A DNA stretch of 64,000 nucleotides, from positions 124,001 to 188,000 of the forward strand of contig NZ_FZOK01000001.1 in NCBI RefSeq assembly GCF_900188245.1. Direction: 5' to 3'. Every line of letters starts with the position of its first letter. Position 1 is the first letter of the stretch. The position numbers were made by a program, and so were the translations under genes. This DNA comes from Belliella buryatensis (GTDB lineage: Bacteria > Bacteroidota > Bacteroidia > Cytophagales > Cyclobacteriaceae). Below, piece by piece: positions 52,378 to 61,384 of this stretch. The notes beneath the pieces were generated by a model. It saw nothing but the letters and a program-made list of their open reading frames with translations. It was not told the origin of the DNA and did not search any database.

Positions 52378-54372
52378 ATGACCTTCCAAGAATCTATAAT
52401 TCAAGGCATCCCCACTGCCCTTCCTTCCAAAAAGAAGCCTGATCCTAATTTTTCTCATGCTCCCAAGCGCAAGGACATCTTAAGTATTGAAGAAAAAAAA
52501 CTTGCAGTGAGGAATGCGCTGCGCTATTTCCCTAAAGCTTGGCATAAGGAATTGGCAAATGAATTTTTTGAAGAATTACAGGTTTACGGGAGGATTTACA
52601 TGTATCGTTTTATACCGGATTATGAGATATATGCCAGACCTATTTCGGAATATCCAGCTCAATCCCAACAAGCTGCGGCCATCATGCTGATGATCCAAAA
52701 TAACCTAGATCCAGCAGTTGCACAGCATCCTCAAGAATTGATTACTTATGGAGGAAATGGGGCTGTTTTCCAAAATTGGGCGCAGTATTTACTCACCATG
52801 AAGTATTTGGCTGAGATGACTGAAGAACAAACCCTGCACATGTACTCTGGTCATCCTATGGGACTTTTTCCTTCTTCCAAGGAAGCTCCACGAGTAGTGG
52901 TTACCAATGGGATGATGATCCCAAATTATTCCAAACCTGATGATTGGGAAAAATACAATGCCCTAGGTGTTACACAATACGGACAAATGACCGCAGGATC
53001 TTACATGTACATTGGCCCTCAAGGAATCGTCCATGGTACCACCATCACGGTGATGAATGCTTTTAGAAAAAAACTGGGGTCTGCTGTCAATCCAAATGGC
53101 AAGGTATTCCTTACCGCTGGTTTGGGAGGAATGTCAGGCGCGCAACCTAAAGCTGGAAATATTGCGGGTTGTATCACTGTCTGTGCTGAAGTCAACCCAA
53201 AGGCTGCCTACAAAAGACATGAACAAGGTTGGGTGGATGAATTAATTGAAGATTTGGATAAGCTCTGTGAAAGGGCAAGAAAAGCCCAGGAAAAGCAAGA
53301 GATCATATCCATCGCCTATCTGGGCAACATAGTGGATGTATGGGAGAAATTTGACGAGGAAAATATCAAAGTGGAACTGGGTTCAGATCAAACTTCCCTG
53401 CACAATCCTTGGGCAGGTGGGTACTATCCTGCTGGTCTAAGTTTCGTAGAAGCCAATGAGATGATGGCCAATGATCCAGAACAATTCAAAACTAAAGTGC
53501 AAGAATCCCTTCGAAGACAGGCTGCTGCGATCAACAAGCATGTAGCAAAAGGAACTTACTTTTTCGATTATGGAAACGCCTTCTTGTTGGAAGCTTCCCG
53601 GGCTGGGGCTGAGGTGATGGCGCAAAATGGAATTGATTTTAGGTATCCCTCCTATGTGCAGGATATTTTGGGGCCGATGTGTTTTGATTATGGTTTTGGT
53701 CCTTTTAGATGGGTTTGTACTTCTGGAAAGTCAGAAGATCTGGAAAAAACTGATAAAATAGCAGCAAAGGTACTCAGAGAAATCATGTCCTCCTCTCCCG
53801 CCGAAATCCAACAACAAATGCAGGATAATATCAAATGGATAGAGGAAGCAGGCAAAAACAAACTGGTGGTGGGTTCTCAAGCCCGTATCCTCTATGCAGA
53901 TGCAGAAGGCAGGATCAAGATTGCACAAGCTTTCAATAAAGCAATAGAGGCAGGTAAAATATCAGCCCCAATCGTGCTTGGCAGAGATCACCATGATGTC
54001 AGTGGTACCGATTCCCCTTTCCGAGAAACCAGTAATATCTATGACGGAAGCAAGTTTACCGCAGATATGGCCATCCACAATGTGATTGGTGACAGTTTCC
54101 GGGGAGCAACTTGGGTCTCCATCCATAATGGTGGCGGCGTAGGCTGGGGAGAAGTAATCAATGGAGGCTTCGGTATGCTCTTAGACGGCACTACTGAAGC
54201 AGCAAGAAAGCTCCAGTCTATGCTTTTCTACGACGTGAACAATGGGATATCAAGAAGAGCTTGGGCTAGAAATGACGAGGCCTTATTTGCCATAAAAAGA
54301 GAAATGGAAAGAACACCTGGTTTGAAAGTCACTATACCCGAGAAGGTAGATGAAGATTTATTGAACTTTTAA
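52378..54372 (+). CDS. hutU: Urocanate hydratase
   Basis: 664 residues, somewhat longer than the usual 550-560, as in the long urocanase group of Bacteroidota. NAD-binding parts include 'ITYGGNGAVFQNWAQY', 'TAGLGGMSGAQPKAG', 'DQTSLHNPWAGGYYPAGL' and 'HNGGGVGWGEV'. It converts urocanate to imidazolonepropionate, between HutH and HutI in the pathway. Start ATG at 52378. Not followed by another hut gene: alkB and others intervene before hutG. Confidence 0.94.
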   Translation: MTFQESIIQGIPTALPSKKKPDPNFSHAPKRKDILSIEEKKLAVRNALRYFPKAWHKELANEFFEELQVYGRIYMYRFIPDYEIYARPISEYPAQSQQAAAIMLMIQNNLDPAVAQHPQELITYGGNGAVFQNWAQYLLTMKYLAEMTEEQTLHMYSGHPMGLFPSSKEAPRVVVTNGMMIPNYSKPDDWEKYNALGVTQYGQMTAGSYMYIGPQGIVHGTTITVMNAFRKKLGSAVNPNGKVFLTAGLGGMSGAQPKAGNIAGCITVCAEVNPKAAYKRHEQGWVDELIEDLDKLCERARKAQEKQEIISIAYLGNIVDVWEKFDEENIKVELGSDQTSLHNPWAGGYYPAGLSFVEANEMMANDPEQFKTKVQESLRRQAAAINKHVAKGTYFFDYGNAFLLEASRAGAEVMAQNGIDFRYPSYVQDILGPMCFDYGFGPFRWVCTSGKSEDLEKTDKIAAKVLREIMSSSPAEIQQQMQDNIKWIEEAGKNKLVVGSQARILYADAEGRIKIAQAFNKAIEAGKISAPIVLGRDHHDVSGTDSPFRETSNIYDGSKFTADMAIHNVIGDSFRGATWVSIHNGGGVGWGEVINGGFGMLLDGTTEAARKLQSMLFYDVNNGISRRAWARNDEALFAIKREMERTPGLKVTIPEKVDEDLLNF

Positions 54373-54426
54373 ATTTCTCGTGCCAAATAAAAGATCATTA
54401 GCCTAGCAATATATGCATGCCTCATT

Positions 54427-54570
54427 TTACCTATTACTTTTTTTACTCCTTTTGTCAACGATCAGAAATACAACATTGCACAGTATCACATAAATTAACG
54501 CAAGTTTCGGATCAATAAATAAAAGCGGTACACCCAATAATGTGATTAAAATCTTCCAAACAATCTTCAT
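54427..54570 (-). CDS. Possible small membrane protein (47 aa)
   Basis: An ATG-initiated 47-codon frame with two hydrophobic segments (VWKILITLLGVPLLFI and LALIYVILCNVVFLIV) joined by a DPK turn, ending in a basic tail (DKRSKKSNR). The pattern fits a two-helix hairpin membrane peptide with its ends in the cytoplasm. It lies alone between hutU and alkB, opposite strand. No homologue is recognised; it could be a chance frame in AT-rich DNA. Confidence 0.4.
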   Translation of the reverse strand: MKIVWKILITLLGVPLLFIDPKLALIYVILCNVVFLIVDKRSKKSNR

Positions 54571-54667
54571 GAATTTTCAATTGAAATCGAAACTAACAAA
54601 AAAGGATTTTAATACTTGCTTTTAGTGATTTTATTGTGGAAATTTTAATAAAATTAGCTTGACCCCA

Positions 54668-55705
54668 ATGAAAGACCTCAAATATTTGCTTGCTTACTCT
54701 ATTCCGCTATCTGCCTATTTCGCATTGCAATGGCAAGGATGGTGGTCATGGTCTACAGTAATTTTAGCCTTTGGTATTTTTCCTGTTTTGGACGCACTTT
54801 ACCCCGCTTCCACAGAAAACTACTCTGACACCGAAGAAAAAAAGCGTTTGTCAAATAGATTCTTTGATTTTTTACTTTATATCTGTGCGCCCATCTGTTT
54901 TGTATTGGTTTTCCTCTATTTTCAAACCATTACCAATACTTCACTTTCTATAAAAGAAACTGTCGGCTTGACATTTAGCATTGGTGTTGTCCTTGGATCT
55001 TTGGGTATCAATGTAGCCCATGAACTAGGACATAGGAGTAGTAAATGGGAGCAATTTCTTGCCAAAGCAGGATTACTACCGGTTTTTTATCAGCATTTCT
55101 TCATTGAACACAATCGTGGGCATCACCGCCACGTTTCCACAGATCATGATCCTGCTACAGCTAGAAAAAATGAATCTATCTATGAATTTTATTTCAGATC
55201 CGTCATTGGTCAATACCTGAATGCTTGGAAACTCGAATCTGAAAGATTAGAGAAAAAAGGGATAAAAAATCTTACATGGAATAATGAAATGATCAGGTTT
55301 TCAGTCTACCAGCTCACGTACTTAATAGGGGTTTGCTGGTATTTTGGAATTGGAATTTTACCTTATGCTTTAGGAATTGGAGTTGTTGGTTTTTTACTTC
55401 TAGAAACTATCAATTACATTGAACATTATGGTCTCCGTAGGAAAATGTTGGAAAGTGGTCGATACGAAAGGGTCATGCCAAGACATTCTTGGAATTCAGA
55501 TCATGAAATGGGTCGAATTGTTCTTTTTGAATTGACTCGGCATTCTGATCATCATTTTCTTGCTTCAAGAAAATATCAAATCCTAAGACACATGGATGAA
55601 AGTCCACAGCTTCCAACGGGATATCCAGCCAGCATGTTGATGGCACTGATTCCTCCATTGTGGTTCAAAGTGATGAATCCTCGACTACAGGAATTTCAGA
55701 GCTAA
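54668..55705 (+). CDS. alkB: Alkane 1-monooxygenase (AlkB family)
   Basis: 345 residues from the ATG at 54668 (a TTG three codons upstream is possible). Membrane fatty-acid-desaturase-like fold with the histidine boxes HELGHR, HNRGHHRH and RHSDHHFL, plus the AlkB-type 'NYIEHYGL' segment, which together bind two irons. About six hydrophobic helices. It hydroxylates terminal methyl groups of medium-chain alkanes or related lipids. Rubredoxin and rubredoxin reductase genes are not adjacent. It ends 2 nt before the convergent ohrR stop. Confidence 0.9.
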   Translation: MKDLKYLLAYSIPLSAYFALQWQGWWSWSTVILAFGIFPVLDALYPASTENYSDTEEKKRLSNRFFDFLLYICAPICFVLVFLYFQTITNTSLSIKETVGLTFSIGVVLGSLGINVAHELGHRSSKWEQFLAKAGLLPVFYQHFFIEHNRGHHRHVSTDHDPATARKNESIYEFYFRSVIGQYLNAWKLESERLEKKGIKNLTWNNEMIRFSVYQLTYLIGVCWYFGIGILPYALGIGVVGFLLLETINYIEHYGLRRKMLESGRYERVMPRHSWNSDHEMGRIVLFELTRHSDHHFLASRKYQILRHMDESPQLPTGYPASMLMALIPPLWFKVMNPRLQEFQS

Positions 55706-55706
55706 A

Positions 55707-56144
55707 TCACTCTTTTTTCAAAGCTTCAATCCAAAAATTGAGCTGACTTTTCAACTCGTCAAATTGAGTACGGTCTATTTGCTCATCAGCTACATTTGCC
55801 AATAGCGCATCTGGGATACATGATGCTTTTTCTTTCTTTTGAAGTCCTTTAGGAGTTAGGCTAATCAATACTTTTCTTTCATCCTCCTTCGATTTTCTTC
55901 GGCTGATCAGCCCCATAAGCTCCATTCTTTTCAAAAGCGGTGTGATTGTATTTGTATTGAGGATCAATTTTTCACCAATTTGATTGACTGACTGGTGATC
56001 TTGCTCCCATAGAACTAGCATCACCAAAAATTGAGGATAGGTAAGGCCAAGCTCTTCCAAATGGGGCTGATAGGCTCTAATTATCAATCTAGATAATGCA
56101 TAAAATGGAAAGCAAATTTGATTTTCAAGTTTAAGCTGATCCAT
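55707..56144 (-). CDS. ohrR: OhrR-type MarR family peroxide-sensing regulator
   Basis: 145 residues, winged-helix MarR fold. It matches OhrR throughout: 'LENQICFPFYALSR' with the sensing Cys11, 'LEELGLTYPQFLVMLVLWE', 'NTNTITPLLKRMELMGLI' (recognition helix) and 'RRKSKEDERKVLISLTPKG' (wing). OhrR represses peroxide-defence genes until organic hydroperoxides oxidise the cysteine. Its ATG overlaps the gpx stop by one base (TAATG), so the two are translated together. An ohr gene is not present here. Confidence 0.9.
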   Translation of the reverse strand: MDQLKLENQICFPFYALSRLIIRAYQPHLEELGLTYPQFLVMLVLWEQDHQSVNQIGEKLILNTNTITPLLKRMELMGLISRRKSKEDERKVLISLTPKGLQKKEKASCIPDALLANVADEQIDRTQFDELKSQLNFWIEALKKE

Positions 56145-56638
56145 TATTTCTTCTTTTCCAATAGTTTTACAATATCCTTTTCTAATGCTTCAGGCTTCGT
56201 AAATGGTGAAAATCTTTTTATTGGCCTTCCATTGGCATCCAAAAGGAACTTGGTGAAGTTCCATTTCACTTTTGAACCCAAGATCCCTCCTTTTAATTTA
56301 CTCTTAAGATATTTGAATATGGGATGAGCTTGATCACCATTCACATCAACTTTCGAGAACATTGGAAATGAAACTCCATAGTTGACCTGACAAAACTCAG
56401 AGATCTGATCATCTGTACCCAACTCTTGATTACCAAATTGATCACAAGGAAATCCTAAGACAACCAAGCCTTTGTCCTTGTACTTTTGGTTTAACTTCTC
56501 TAATCCTTCAAACTGAGGCGTCAACCCACATTTACTTGCAGTATTAACAACTAAGACTGTTTTCCCTTCGAACTGAGACATGTCTATCCTTTGACCCTTA
56601 ATATCCTCAGCTGAGAATTCATAAAATTTATTTTCCAT
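56144..56638 (-). CDS. Glutathione peroxidase family protein
   Basis: 164 residues of the GPx family, thioredoxin-like fold. The peroxidatic Cys37 is in TASKCGLT, Gln and Trp partners in 'GFPCDQFGNQE' and 'VKWNFTKFL', and Cys83 in EFCQVNYG is placed as the resolving cysteine of thioredoxin-dependent bacterial enzymes. So the reductant is probably thioredoxin rather than glutathione. No signal peptide. First gene of the gpx-ohrR pair, under a promoter flanked by two palindromes. Confidence 0.92.
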   Translation of the reverse strand: MENKFYEFSAEDIKGQRIDMSQFEGKTVLVVNTASKCGLTPQFEGLEKLNQKYKDKGLVVLGFPCDQFGNQELGTDDQISEFCQVNYGVSFPMFSKVDVNGDQAHPIFKYLKSKLKGGILGSKVKWNFTKFLLDANGRPIKRFSPFTKPEALEKDIVKLLEKKK

Positions 56639-56652
56639 TTGACTTGAATTTA

Positions 56653-56666
56653 TATCGTATACGATA
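56653..56666. promoter_or_regulatory. OhrR-type operator 1
   Basis: Perfect 14-bp palindrome TATCGTATACGATA, directly downstream of the gpx -7 box and over the predicted transcription start. Confidence 0.65.
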
Positions 56667-56674
56667 CAAATATA
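56667..56674 (-). promoter_or_regulatory. -7 element of gpx-ohrR
   Basis: Minus-strand TATATTTG, matching TAnnTTTG. No TTG is present at the -33 distance, which falls inside operator 2. Confidence 0.55.
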
Positions 56675-56688
56675 CCAAAACCTAGGTA

Positions 56689-56710
56689 TTTATATCGTGA
56701 GCGATATAAA
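56689..56710. promoter_or_regulatory. OhrR-type operator 2
   Basis: Perfect 9-bp arms TTTATATCG and CGATATAAA around TGAG. The half site ATATCG is shared with operator 1 and the centres are 40 bp apart. Confidence 0.65.
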
Positions 56711-56772
56711 TAATTTATTTAATATTTTGATATCGGACGCCTAAATCTTTACATTAGACTAAAGCATTAAAG

Positions 56773-57738
56773 ATGGATAACCACAAACCAACACCACAAT
56801 ATTTTTGGAAAGGAAGAAGTGCAGATTCACTTGAATATTGGCATCAAAAAGTACGCTGTACCGAAAGTTTATCAGCTGATACAAAGCTCCAAAAGAAAAT
56901 TGCATTATTAGGCTATGCAGTTGATGAAGGAGTTAGAAGAAATCAAGGAAGAGTTGGGGCTCAGATAGGCCCTGATAGCATCAAAAGCGTCATGGGGTCG
57001 ATGGCTTATCATCTGCCAGAAAGCTTAGAAATCTTAGATTATGGAAATATCTGGCTTGAAGGTTCAGATTTAGAGTCAATTCATGAACTTACCCAAAGTA
57101 CCATATTAGAATTGCTTCGTTCTAAGCATTTCCCTGTGATTTTAGGTGGTGGCCATGATTTATCCTTTCCACATGGCTCGGCCATTATCGATCATGTAGC
57201 AGAAAAAGGTGAGACTTTAGGAATTTTAAATTTAGATGCGCATTTTGATTTGAGAGAAAAAGTCAATGGTCAAGGTCATTCAGGCTCACCATTTCTACAG
57301 CTTCACGAGTATGCTAAATCAAAGGCAGTGCCACTTCAATATGTTTGCCTAGGAATTCAAAAAGCTGCTAACCCTTCCCCTCTTTTTGCTACGGCTAAGA
57401 AAACTGGGACATGGTGGCTAGAAAGTGAATCCTGCAATATATTGGATTGGGACAAAACAAGAGACCTACTCAATTCCCTTTTAGATAAAGTAAACAAAGT
57501 TTATTTGAGTATTGATTTAGATGCTTTTTCTTCTGCTTATGCACCTGGGGTAAGCGCTGCATCACCAATGGGGTTTACGCCTGACTATGCTCTTAAAGTT
57601 CTAGAGTATCTCGCTCAAAGTAAAAAATTGATCAGTATGGACGTTGTAGAACTTAACCCAAGTTTTGATCAGGATCTCTGTACGGCTAAGTTAGCAGCAC
57701 GATGCATAGAGTTTACACTCAGGAAAATCTGGGAATGA
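56773..57738 (+). CDS. hutG: Formimidoylglutamase (arginase family)
   Basis: 321 residues of the ureohydrolase fold. Mn ligands are in 'GGGHDLSFPHG', 'NLDAHFDLRE' and 'LSIDLDAFSSAYAPGVSA'. It splits N-formimidoyl-glutamate into glutamate and formamide, finishing the pathway of the hutH, hutU and hutI products. The name depends on context: sequence alone cannot exclude agmatinase, but the other three hut enzymes are nearby. It is divergent from gpx across the palindrome region. valS follows after 64 nt. Confidence 0.88.
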   Translation: MDNHKPTPQYFWKGRSADSLEYWHQKVRCTESLSADTKLQKKIALLGYAVDEGVRRNQGRVGAQIGPDSIKSVMGSMAYHLPESLEILDYGNIWLEGSDLESIHELTQSTILELLRSKHFPVILGGGHDLSFPHGSAIIDHVAEKGETLGILNLDAHFDLREKVNGQGHSGSPFLQLHEYAKSKAVPLQYVCLGIQKAANPSPLFATAKKTGTWWLESESCNILDWDKTRDLLNSLLDKVNKVYLSIDLDAFSSAYAPGVSAASPMGFTPDYALKVLEYLAQSKKLISMDVVELNPSFDQDLCTAKLAARCIEFTLRKIWE

Positions 57739-57761
57739 ACGGGAGACTCAGGATTTTCTTG

Positions 57762-57769
57762 TATTTTTG
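57762..57769 (+). promoter_or_regulatory. -7 element of valS
   Basis: TATTTTTG followed by CGCC, 33 nt upstream of the valS ATG. No TTG at the expected -33 position. Confidence 0.45.
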
Positions 57770-57802
57770 CGCCTTGAAGTTTTAAATAAGCGCTAAATTC
57801 CT

Positions 57803-60430
57803 ATGTCATTAGCTACAAAATACAATCCTGAAGCAGCAGAATCAAAGTGGTACGCCTACTGGATGGAAAATAAATTTTTCTCCTCCAAAGTAGATCATAC
57901 AAAAGAACCCTACACCATCGTCATTCCTCCACCAAATGTCACTGGAGTCTTGCACATGGGGCACATGCTCAACAACACCATTCAGGATGTATTGATCCGA
58001 AAAGCTAGAATGGAAGGCAAAAATGCTTGCTGGGTTCCTGGAACAGACCATGCTTCCATTGCAACAGAAGCGAAAGTAGTTGCAATGCTCAAAGAAAGAG
58101 GAATCGATAAAAAATCTCTTTCTCGAGAAGAATTCCTGAAATATGCCTATGAATGGAAAGAGAAATATGGTGGAATTATCCTAGAGCAACTCAAGAAATT
58201 AGGAGCATCTTGCGACTGGGACAGAACCAAGTTTACCATGGATGCTGACTTGAGTGAAGCTGTGATCTCTGTTTTCATAGACCTTTACAACAAAGGTAAG
58301 GTATATAGAGGAATCCGAATGGTCAACTGGGATCCACAGGGAAAAACAGCCTTGTCGGATGATGAAGTGATCATGAAAGAAATACAGTCCAAGCTGTATT
58401 ATATCAAATATAAAATAGAAGGAAGCGAAGATTTCTTGACCATTGCAACAACAAGGCCTGAGACGATCATGGCTGATGTGGCCATCTGTATCAATCCAAA
58501 TGATCCGAGATTCTCACACCTGAAAGGTAAAAAAGCAATTATTCCTTTGATCAATAGAGCTATCCCTATTATTGAGGATGATTATGTAGATATGGAATTT
58601 GGCACAGGCTGTTTGAAAGTGACTCCTGCCCATGATATCAATGATTATGAATTGGGCATCAAACACAAGCTTGAGGTAATCGACATTTTGAGTGATAATG
58701 GCACGCTCAATGAAAAAGCACAGATTCTTGTCGGTGAAGATCGATTTATTGCAAGAAAGAAAATCGGCAAAATGCTGGATGAAATCGGTCAGTTGGACAA
58801 GATCGAAGAATACAAATCCAATGTAGGCCACTCAGAAAGAACAGATGCAGTTGTTGAGCCAAAGCTTTCCTTACAGTGGTTCTTGAAAATGGAAGACATC
58901 ACCAAACCGGCATTGAGTTCAGTGATGGAAGATGTAATCCAACTTCATCCACCAAAATTCAAGAATATGTATCGCTCTTGGATGGAAAATGTAAGGGACT
59001 GGTGCATTTCTCGTCAACTTTGGTGGGGACATCAAATCCCAGCCTATTATCTTCCGAATGGCGAATTTGTAGTGGCCAAAACAAAAGAAGAGGCTGTTCA
59101 GATTGCAAATGAAAAATTTGGGACAGCGTACTCGCTGAATGACCTGACTCAAGACGAAGATGTGCTTGACACCTGGTTCTCTTCATGGCTATGGCCTATT
59201 TCAGTATTTGATTCTGAAGTATTCAAAACTGGAGAGAAAAATGAAGACTTGAAGTACTATTACCCAACCAATGATTTGGTGACAGCTCCTGAGATTTTGT
59301 TTTTCTGGGTAGCCAGAATGATCATTGCAGGATATGAATATATGGGAGAAAAACCTTTCAAAAATGTCTATCTCACAGGTATAGTAAGAGATAAGCAGGG
59401 AAGAAAAATGTCCAAGTCTCTGGGCAATTCTCCTGATCCATTGGAGTTGATCAAGCAGTTTGGTGCTGATGGTGTCCGTACAGGAATGCTCTTCTCCTCC
59501 CCTGCTGGAAACGATCTTCCTTTTGATGAAAAATTGGTTGAGCAAGGTCGTAATTTCTCCAATAAGATATGGAATGCCTATAGATTGGTGAGCGGTTGGG
59601 AAATTGATTCTAACCTTTCAGGAGAAAGCAATCAAGCAGCGATCACTTGGTTTGAAAACCGATTCAATGAAGCACTTACTGAAATAGAAGATCATTTTGA
59701 GAAATTCCGAATCTCTGATGCCTTGATGGCAACTTACAAATTGGTATGGGATGATTTCTGTTCTTGGTATTTGGAAATGATCAAACCAGCCTATCAAGCT
59801 CCAATCGATCCTGCTACACAAAAGAAGACCATCGCATACTTTGAAGATATTCTTAGAATCTTACATCCGTTTATGCCTTTCTTGACAGAAGAACTTTGGC
59901 ATCAAATCAAAGAAAGGGACACATCAGAAGCATTAATAGTATCTGCATGGCCAAAAGCAAAATCATTTGATAAGCAAATCATCATAGAAGCAGCGCAGGT
60001 ATTTGAAGTTGTCTCTCAGATAAGGAATATTCGTGCTTCCAAAGGGATTTCGCCAAAAGAAGCATTCTCGCTGACGATCAAAACCAAACAAGAAGATCTT
60101 TACAATAGATTTGATGCTGTTTTGAGAAAATTAGCGAATCTTGATGAGGTGACATTTGGTGATTCTATTGACAATTCAGTAAGTTTTGTAGTAAAAGCTG
60201 ACGAATGTTTCATCCCAATGGAAGGACAAGTAAACGTAGAGGAAGAAAGAGAAAACATCATCAAAGACCTTGAATACACCAAAGGATTTTTGAATTCGGT
60301 GATGAAAAAACTCAGTAACGAGCGTTTTGTAGCAGGTGCACCCGAAGCTGTTATTGAGAACGAAAGAAAAAAGCAAGCTGATGCTGAAGGGAAAATAAAA
60401 GCCTTAGAAGAGGCTTTGTCCAAGTTATAA
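57803..60430 (+). CDS. valS: Valine--tRNA ligase
   Basis: 875 residues, class I aminoacyl-tRNA synthetase. HIGH-type motif HMGHM in '[17 protein letters not shown]', KMSKS in '[17 protein letters not shown]', an editing CP1 domain ('[17 protein letters not shown]') and a C-terminal tRNA-binding coiled coil (about 810-875). '[13 protein letters not shown]' and the WED-like '[16 protein letters not shown]' are typical of ValRS. It charges tRNA-Val. Length is normal. Followed by a strong terminator. Confidence 0.97.
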   Translation: MSLATKYNPEAAESKWYAYWMENKFFSSKVDHTKEPYTIVIPPPNVTGVLHMGHMLNNTIQDVLIRKARMEGKNACWVPGTDHASIATEAKVVAMLKERGIDKKSLSREEFLKYAYEWKEKYGGIILEQLKKLGASCDWDRTKFTMDADLSEAVISVFIDLYNKGKVYRGIRMVNWDPQGKTALSDDEVIMKEIQSKLYYIKYKIEGSEDFLTIATTRPETIMADVAICINPNDPRFSHLKGKKAIIPLINRAIPIIEDDYVDMEFGTGCLKVTPAHDINDYELGIKHKLEVIDILSDNGTLNEKAQILVGEDRFIARKKIGKMLDEIGQLDKIEEYKSNVGHSERTDAVVEPKLSLQWFLKMEDITKPALSSVMEDVIQLHPPKFKNMYRSWMENVRDWCISRQLWWGHQIPAYYLPNGEFVVAKTKEEAVQIANEKFGTAYSLNDLTQDEDVLDTWFSSWLWPISVFDSEVFKTGEKNEDLKYYYPTNDLVTAPEILFFWVARMIIAGYEYMGEKPFKNVYLTGIVRDKQGRKMSKSLGNSPDPLELIKQFGADGVRTGMLFSSPAGNDLPFDEKLVEQGRNFSNKIWNAYRLVSGWEIDSNLSGESNQAAITWFENRFNEALTEIEDHFEKFRISDALMATYKLVWDDFCSWYLEMIKPAYQAPIDPATQKKTIAYFEDILRILHPFMPFLTEELWHQIKERDTSEALIVSAWPKAKSFDKQIIIEAAQVFEVVSQIRNIRASKGISPKEAFSLTIKTKQEDLYNRFDAVLRKLANLDEVTFGDSIDNSVSFVVKADECFIPMEGQVNVEEERENIIKDLEYTKGFLNSVMKKLSNERFVAGAPEAVIENERKKQADAEGKIKALEEALSKL

Positions 60431-60450
60431 TAAACTTATCTACGAATTTA

Positions 60451-60482
60451 ACTCCATAGCAAGTTGCTATGGAGTTTTTTTT
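60451..60482 (+). terminator. Terminator of valS
   Basis: Stem ACTCCATAGC / GCTATGGAGT with a 6-nt loop and a T8 run, 20 nt past the stop. Confidence 0.88.
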
Positions 60483-60559
60483 ATTTATAAAAAATATATT
60501 TTTATTGTTTATCAATAATTTTTTATCGATGTTTGAAAAATCATTTAAAAATCTACACT

Positions 60560-61123
60560 ATGAGCATCAAAAATCAATGGAAGGAAAAATGGGTGAATCA
60601 GCCAGGCTTTATGCTAATCACAGTGGTCATCTGGTCCATATTTATTGGACTTTGTATCAAAGCTGGAGCTCTTATAATGAATACAACTTATAGCTTTTTC
60701 AATCCAGTTGTTGCGAAAAATCTATATGAAGGATTAGATCTTTATGGGCTATTAAAGGAGAATTACTGGTATTATTTAGGTGCAGTATCTTTCATGATAA
60801 TAATTCAAGTACTAAAAGCTGTAATTTTCCTTTTAATGATCAAAATTTTTCTTGCAATCAATTTAAAACAGCCTTTCAGCCTAACTATTTTCAATTTGAT
60901 AGAAAAAATTAGCTATGTCTCCTTGCAGGTAGGTATTCTAACCATCTTTTCTTCTCATTACTTCAAGTGGCTAGCCAAAAGAGGCTTTGATCTACCTCCT
61001 GTTTCTCCGGCATATGTTAGCGGAGCATTTGAATACCTTTTCATGGCAGCCTTGATCTATGCGCTTGCTCAAGTATTCAAGCGAGGTACTGAGATACAAT
61101 CTGAAAACGAATTAACTGTCTAA
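60560..61123 (+). CDS. DUF2975 membrane protein
   Basis: 187 residues from the ATG at 60560 (MSIKNQWKEKW); an upstream TTG at 60533 is less likely. Four hydrophobic segments (about 20-40, 70-95, 120-145, 155-180), matching DUF2975. The next gene, a small HTH regulator, begins 3 nt after the stop; DUF2975 with a Cro/CI-like HTH is a recurring pair in bacteria. The membrane protein may modulate the regulator, by analogy only. Confidence 0.78.
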   Translation: MSIKNQWKEKWVNQPGFMLITVVIWSIFIGLCIKAGALIMNTTYSFFNPVVAKNLYEGLDLYGLLKENYWYYLGAVSFMIIIQVLKAVIFLLMIKIFLAINLKQPFSLTIFNLIEKISYVSLQVGILTIFSSHYFKWLAKRGFDLPPVSPAYVSGAFEYLFMAALIYALAQVFKRGTEIQSENELTV

Positions 61124-61126
61124 GCT

Positions 61127-61333
61127 ATGCCCATAATTGTAAATTTGGATGTGATGATGGCCAAGCGAAAAATGTCTTTGAACGAACTTTCTGAAAAAGT
61201 AGATGTCACGCTTTCTAACCTCTCTATACTCAAAACAGGAAAAGCTAAGGCTGTCCGATTCAATACCTTAGAAGCGATTTGCAAAGCATTGGATTGTCAG
61301 CCAGGAGATATCTTAGAGTATGCAGAGGAATAA
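61127..61333 (+). CDS. Small Cro/CI-type HTH regulator
   Basis: 68 residues, almost only a helix-turn-helix domain: 'MSLNELSEKVDVTLSNLSILKTGKAKAVRFNTLEAICKALDCQPGDILEY'. This is the YozG-like family often paired with DUF2975. It lies 3 nt downstream of the DUF2975 gene and is followed by a terminator, so the pair is a complete operon and the regulator probably acts on its own promoter. Confidence 0.85.
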   Translation: MPIIVNLDVMMAKRKMSLNELSEKVDVTLSNLSILKTGKAKAVRFNTLEAICKALDCQPGDILEYAEE

Positions 61334-61336
61334 TAT

Positions 61337-61363
61337 AAAAGCAGATGAGAGCCATCTGCTTTT
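61337..61363. terminator. Bidirectional terminator
   Basis: Perfect 11-bp stem AAAAGCAGATG / CATCTGCTTTT with a 5-nt loop, between the HTH gene and the convergent reductase gene. Confidence 0.85.
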
Positions 61364-61384
61364 CTACTTCTATAACCAGTAGTT

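Noticed and set aside
54373-54667. tRNA or riboswitch in the hutU-alkB gap
   Set aside because: No cloverleaf, T-loop (GTTCRANYC) or conserved riboswitch core could be found; only the small ORF on the minus strand.
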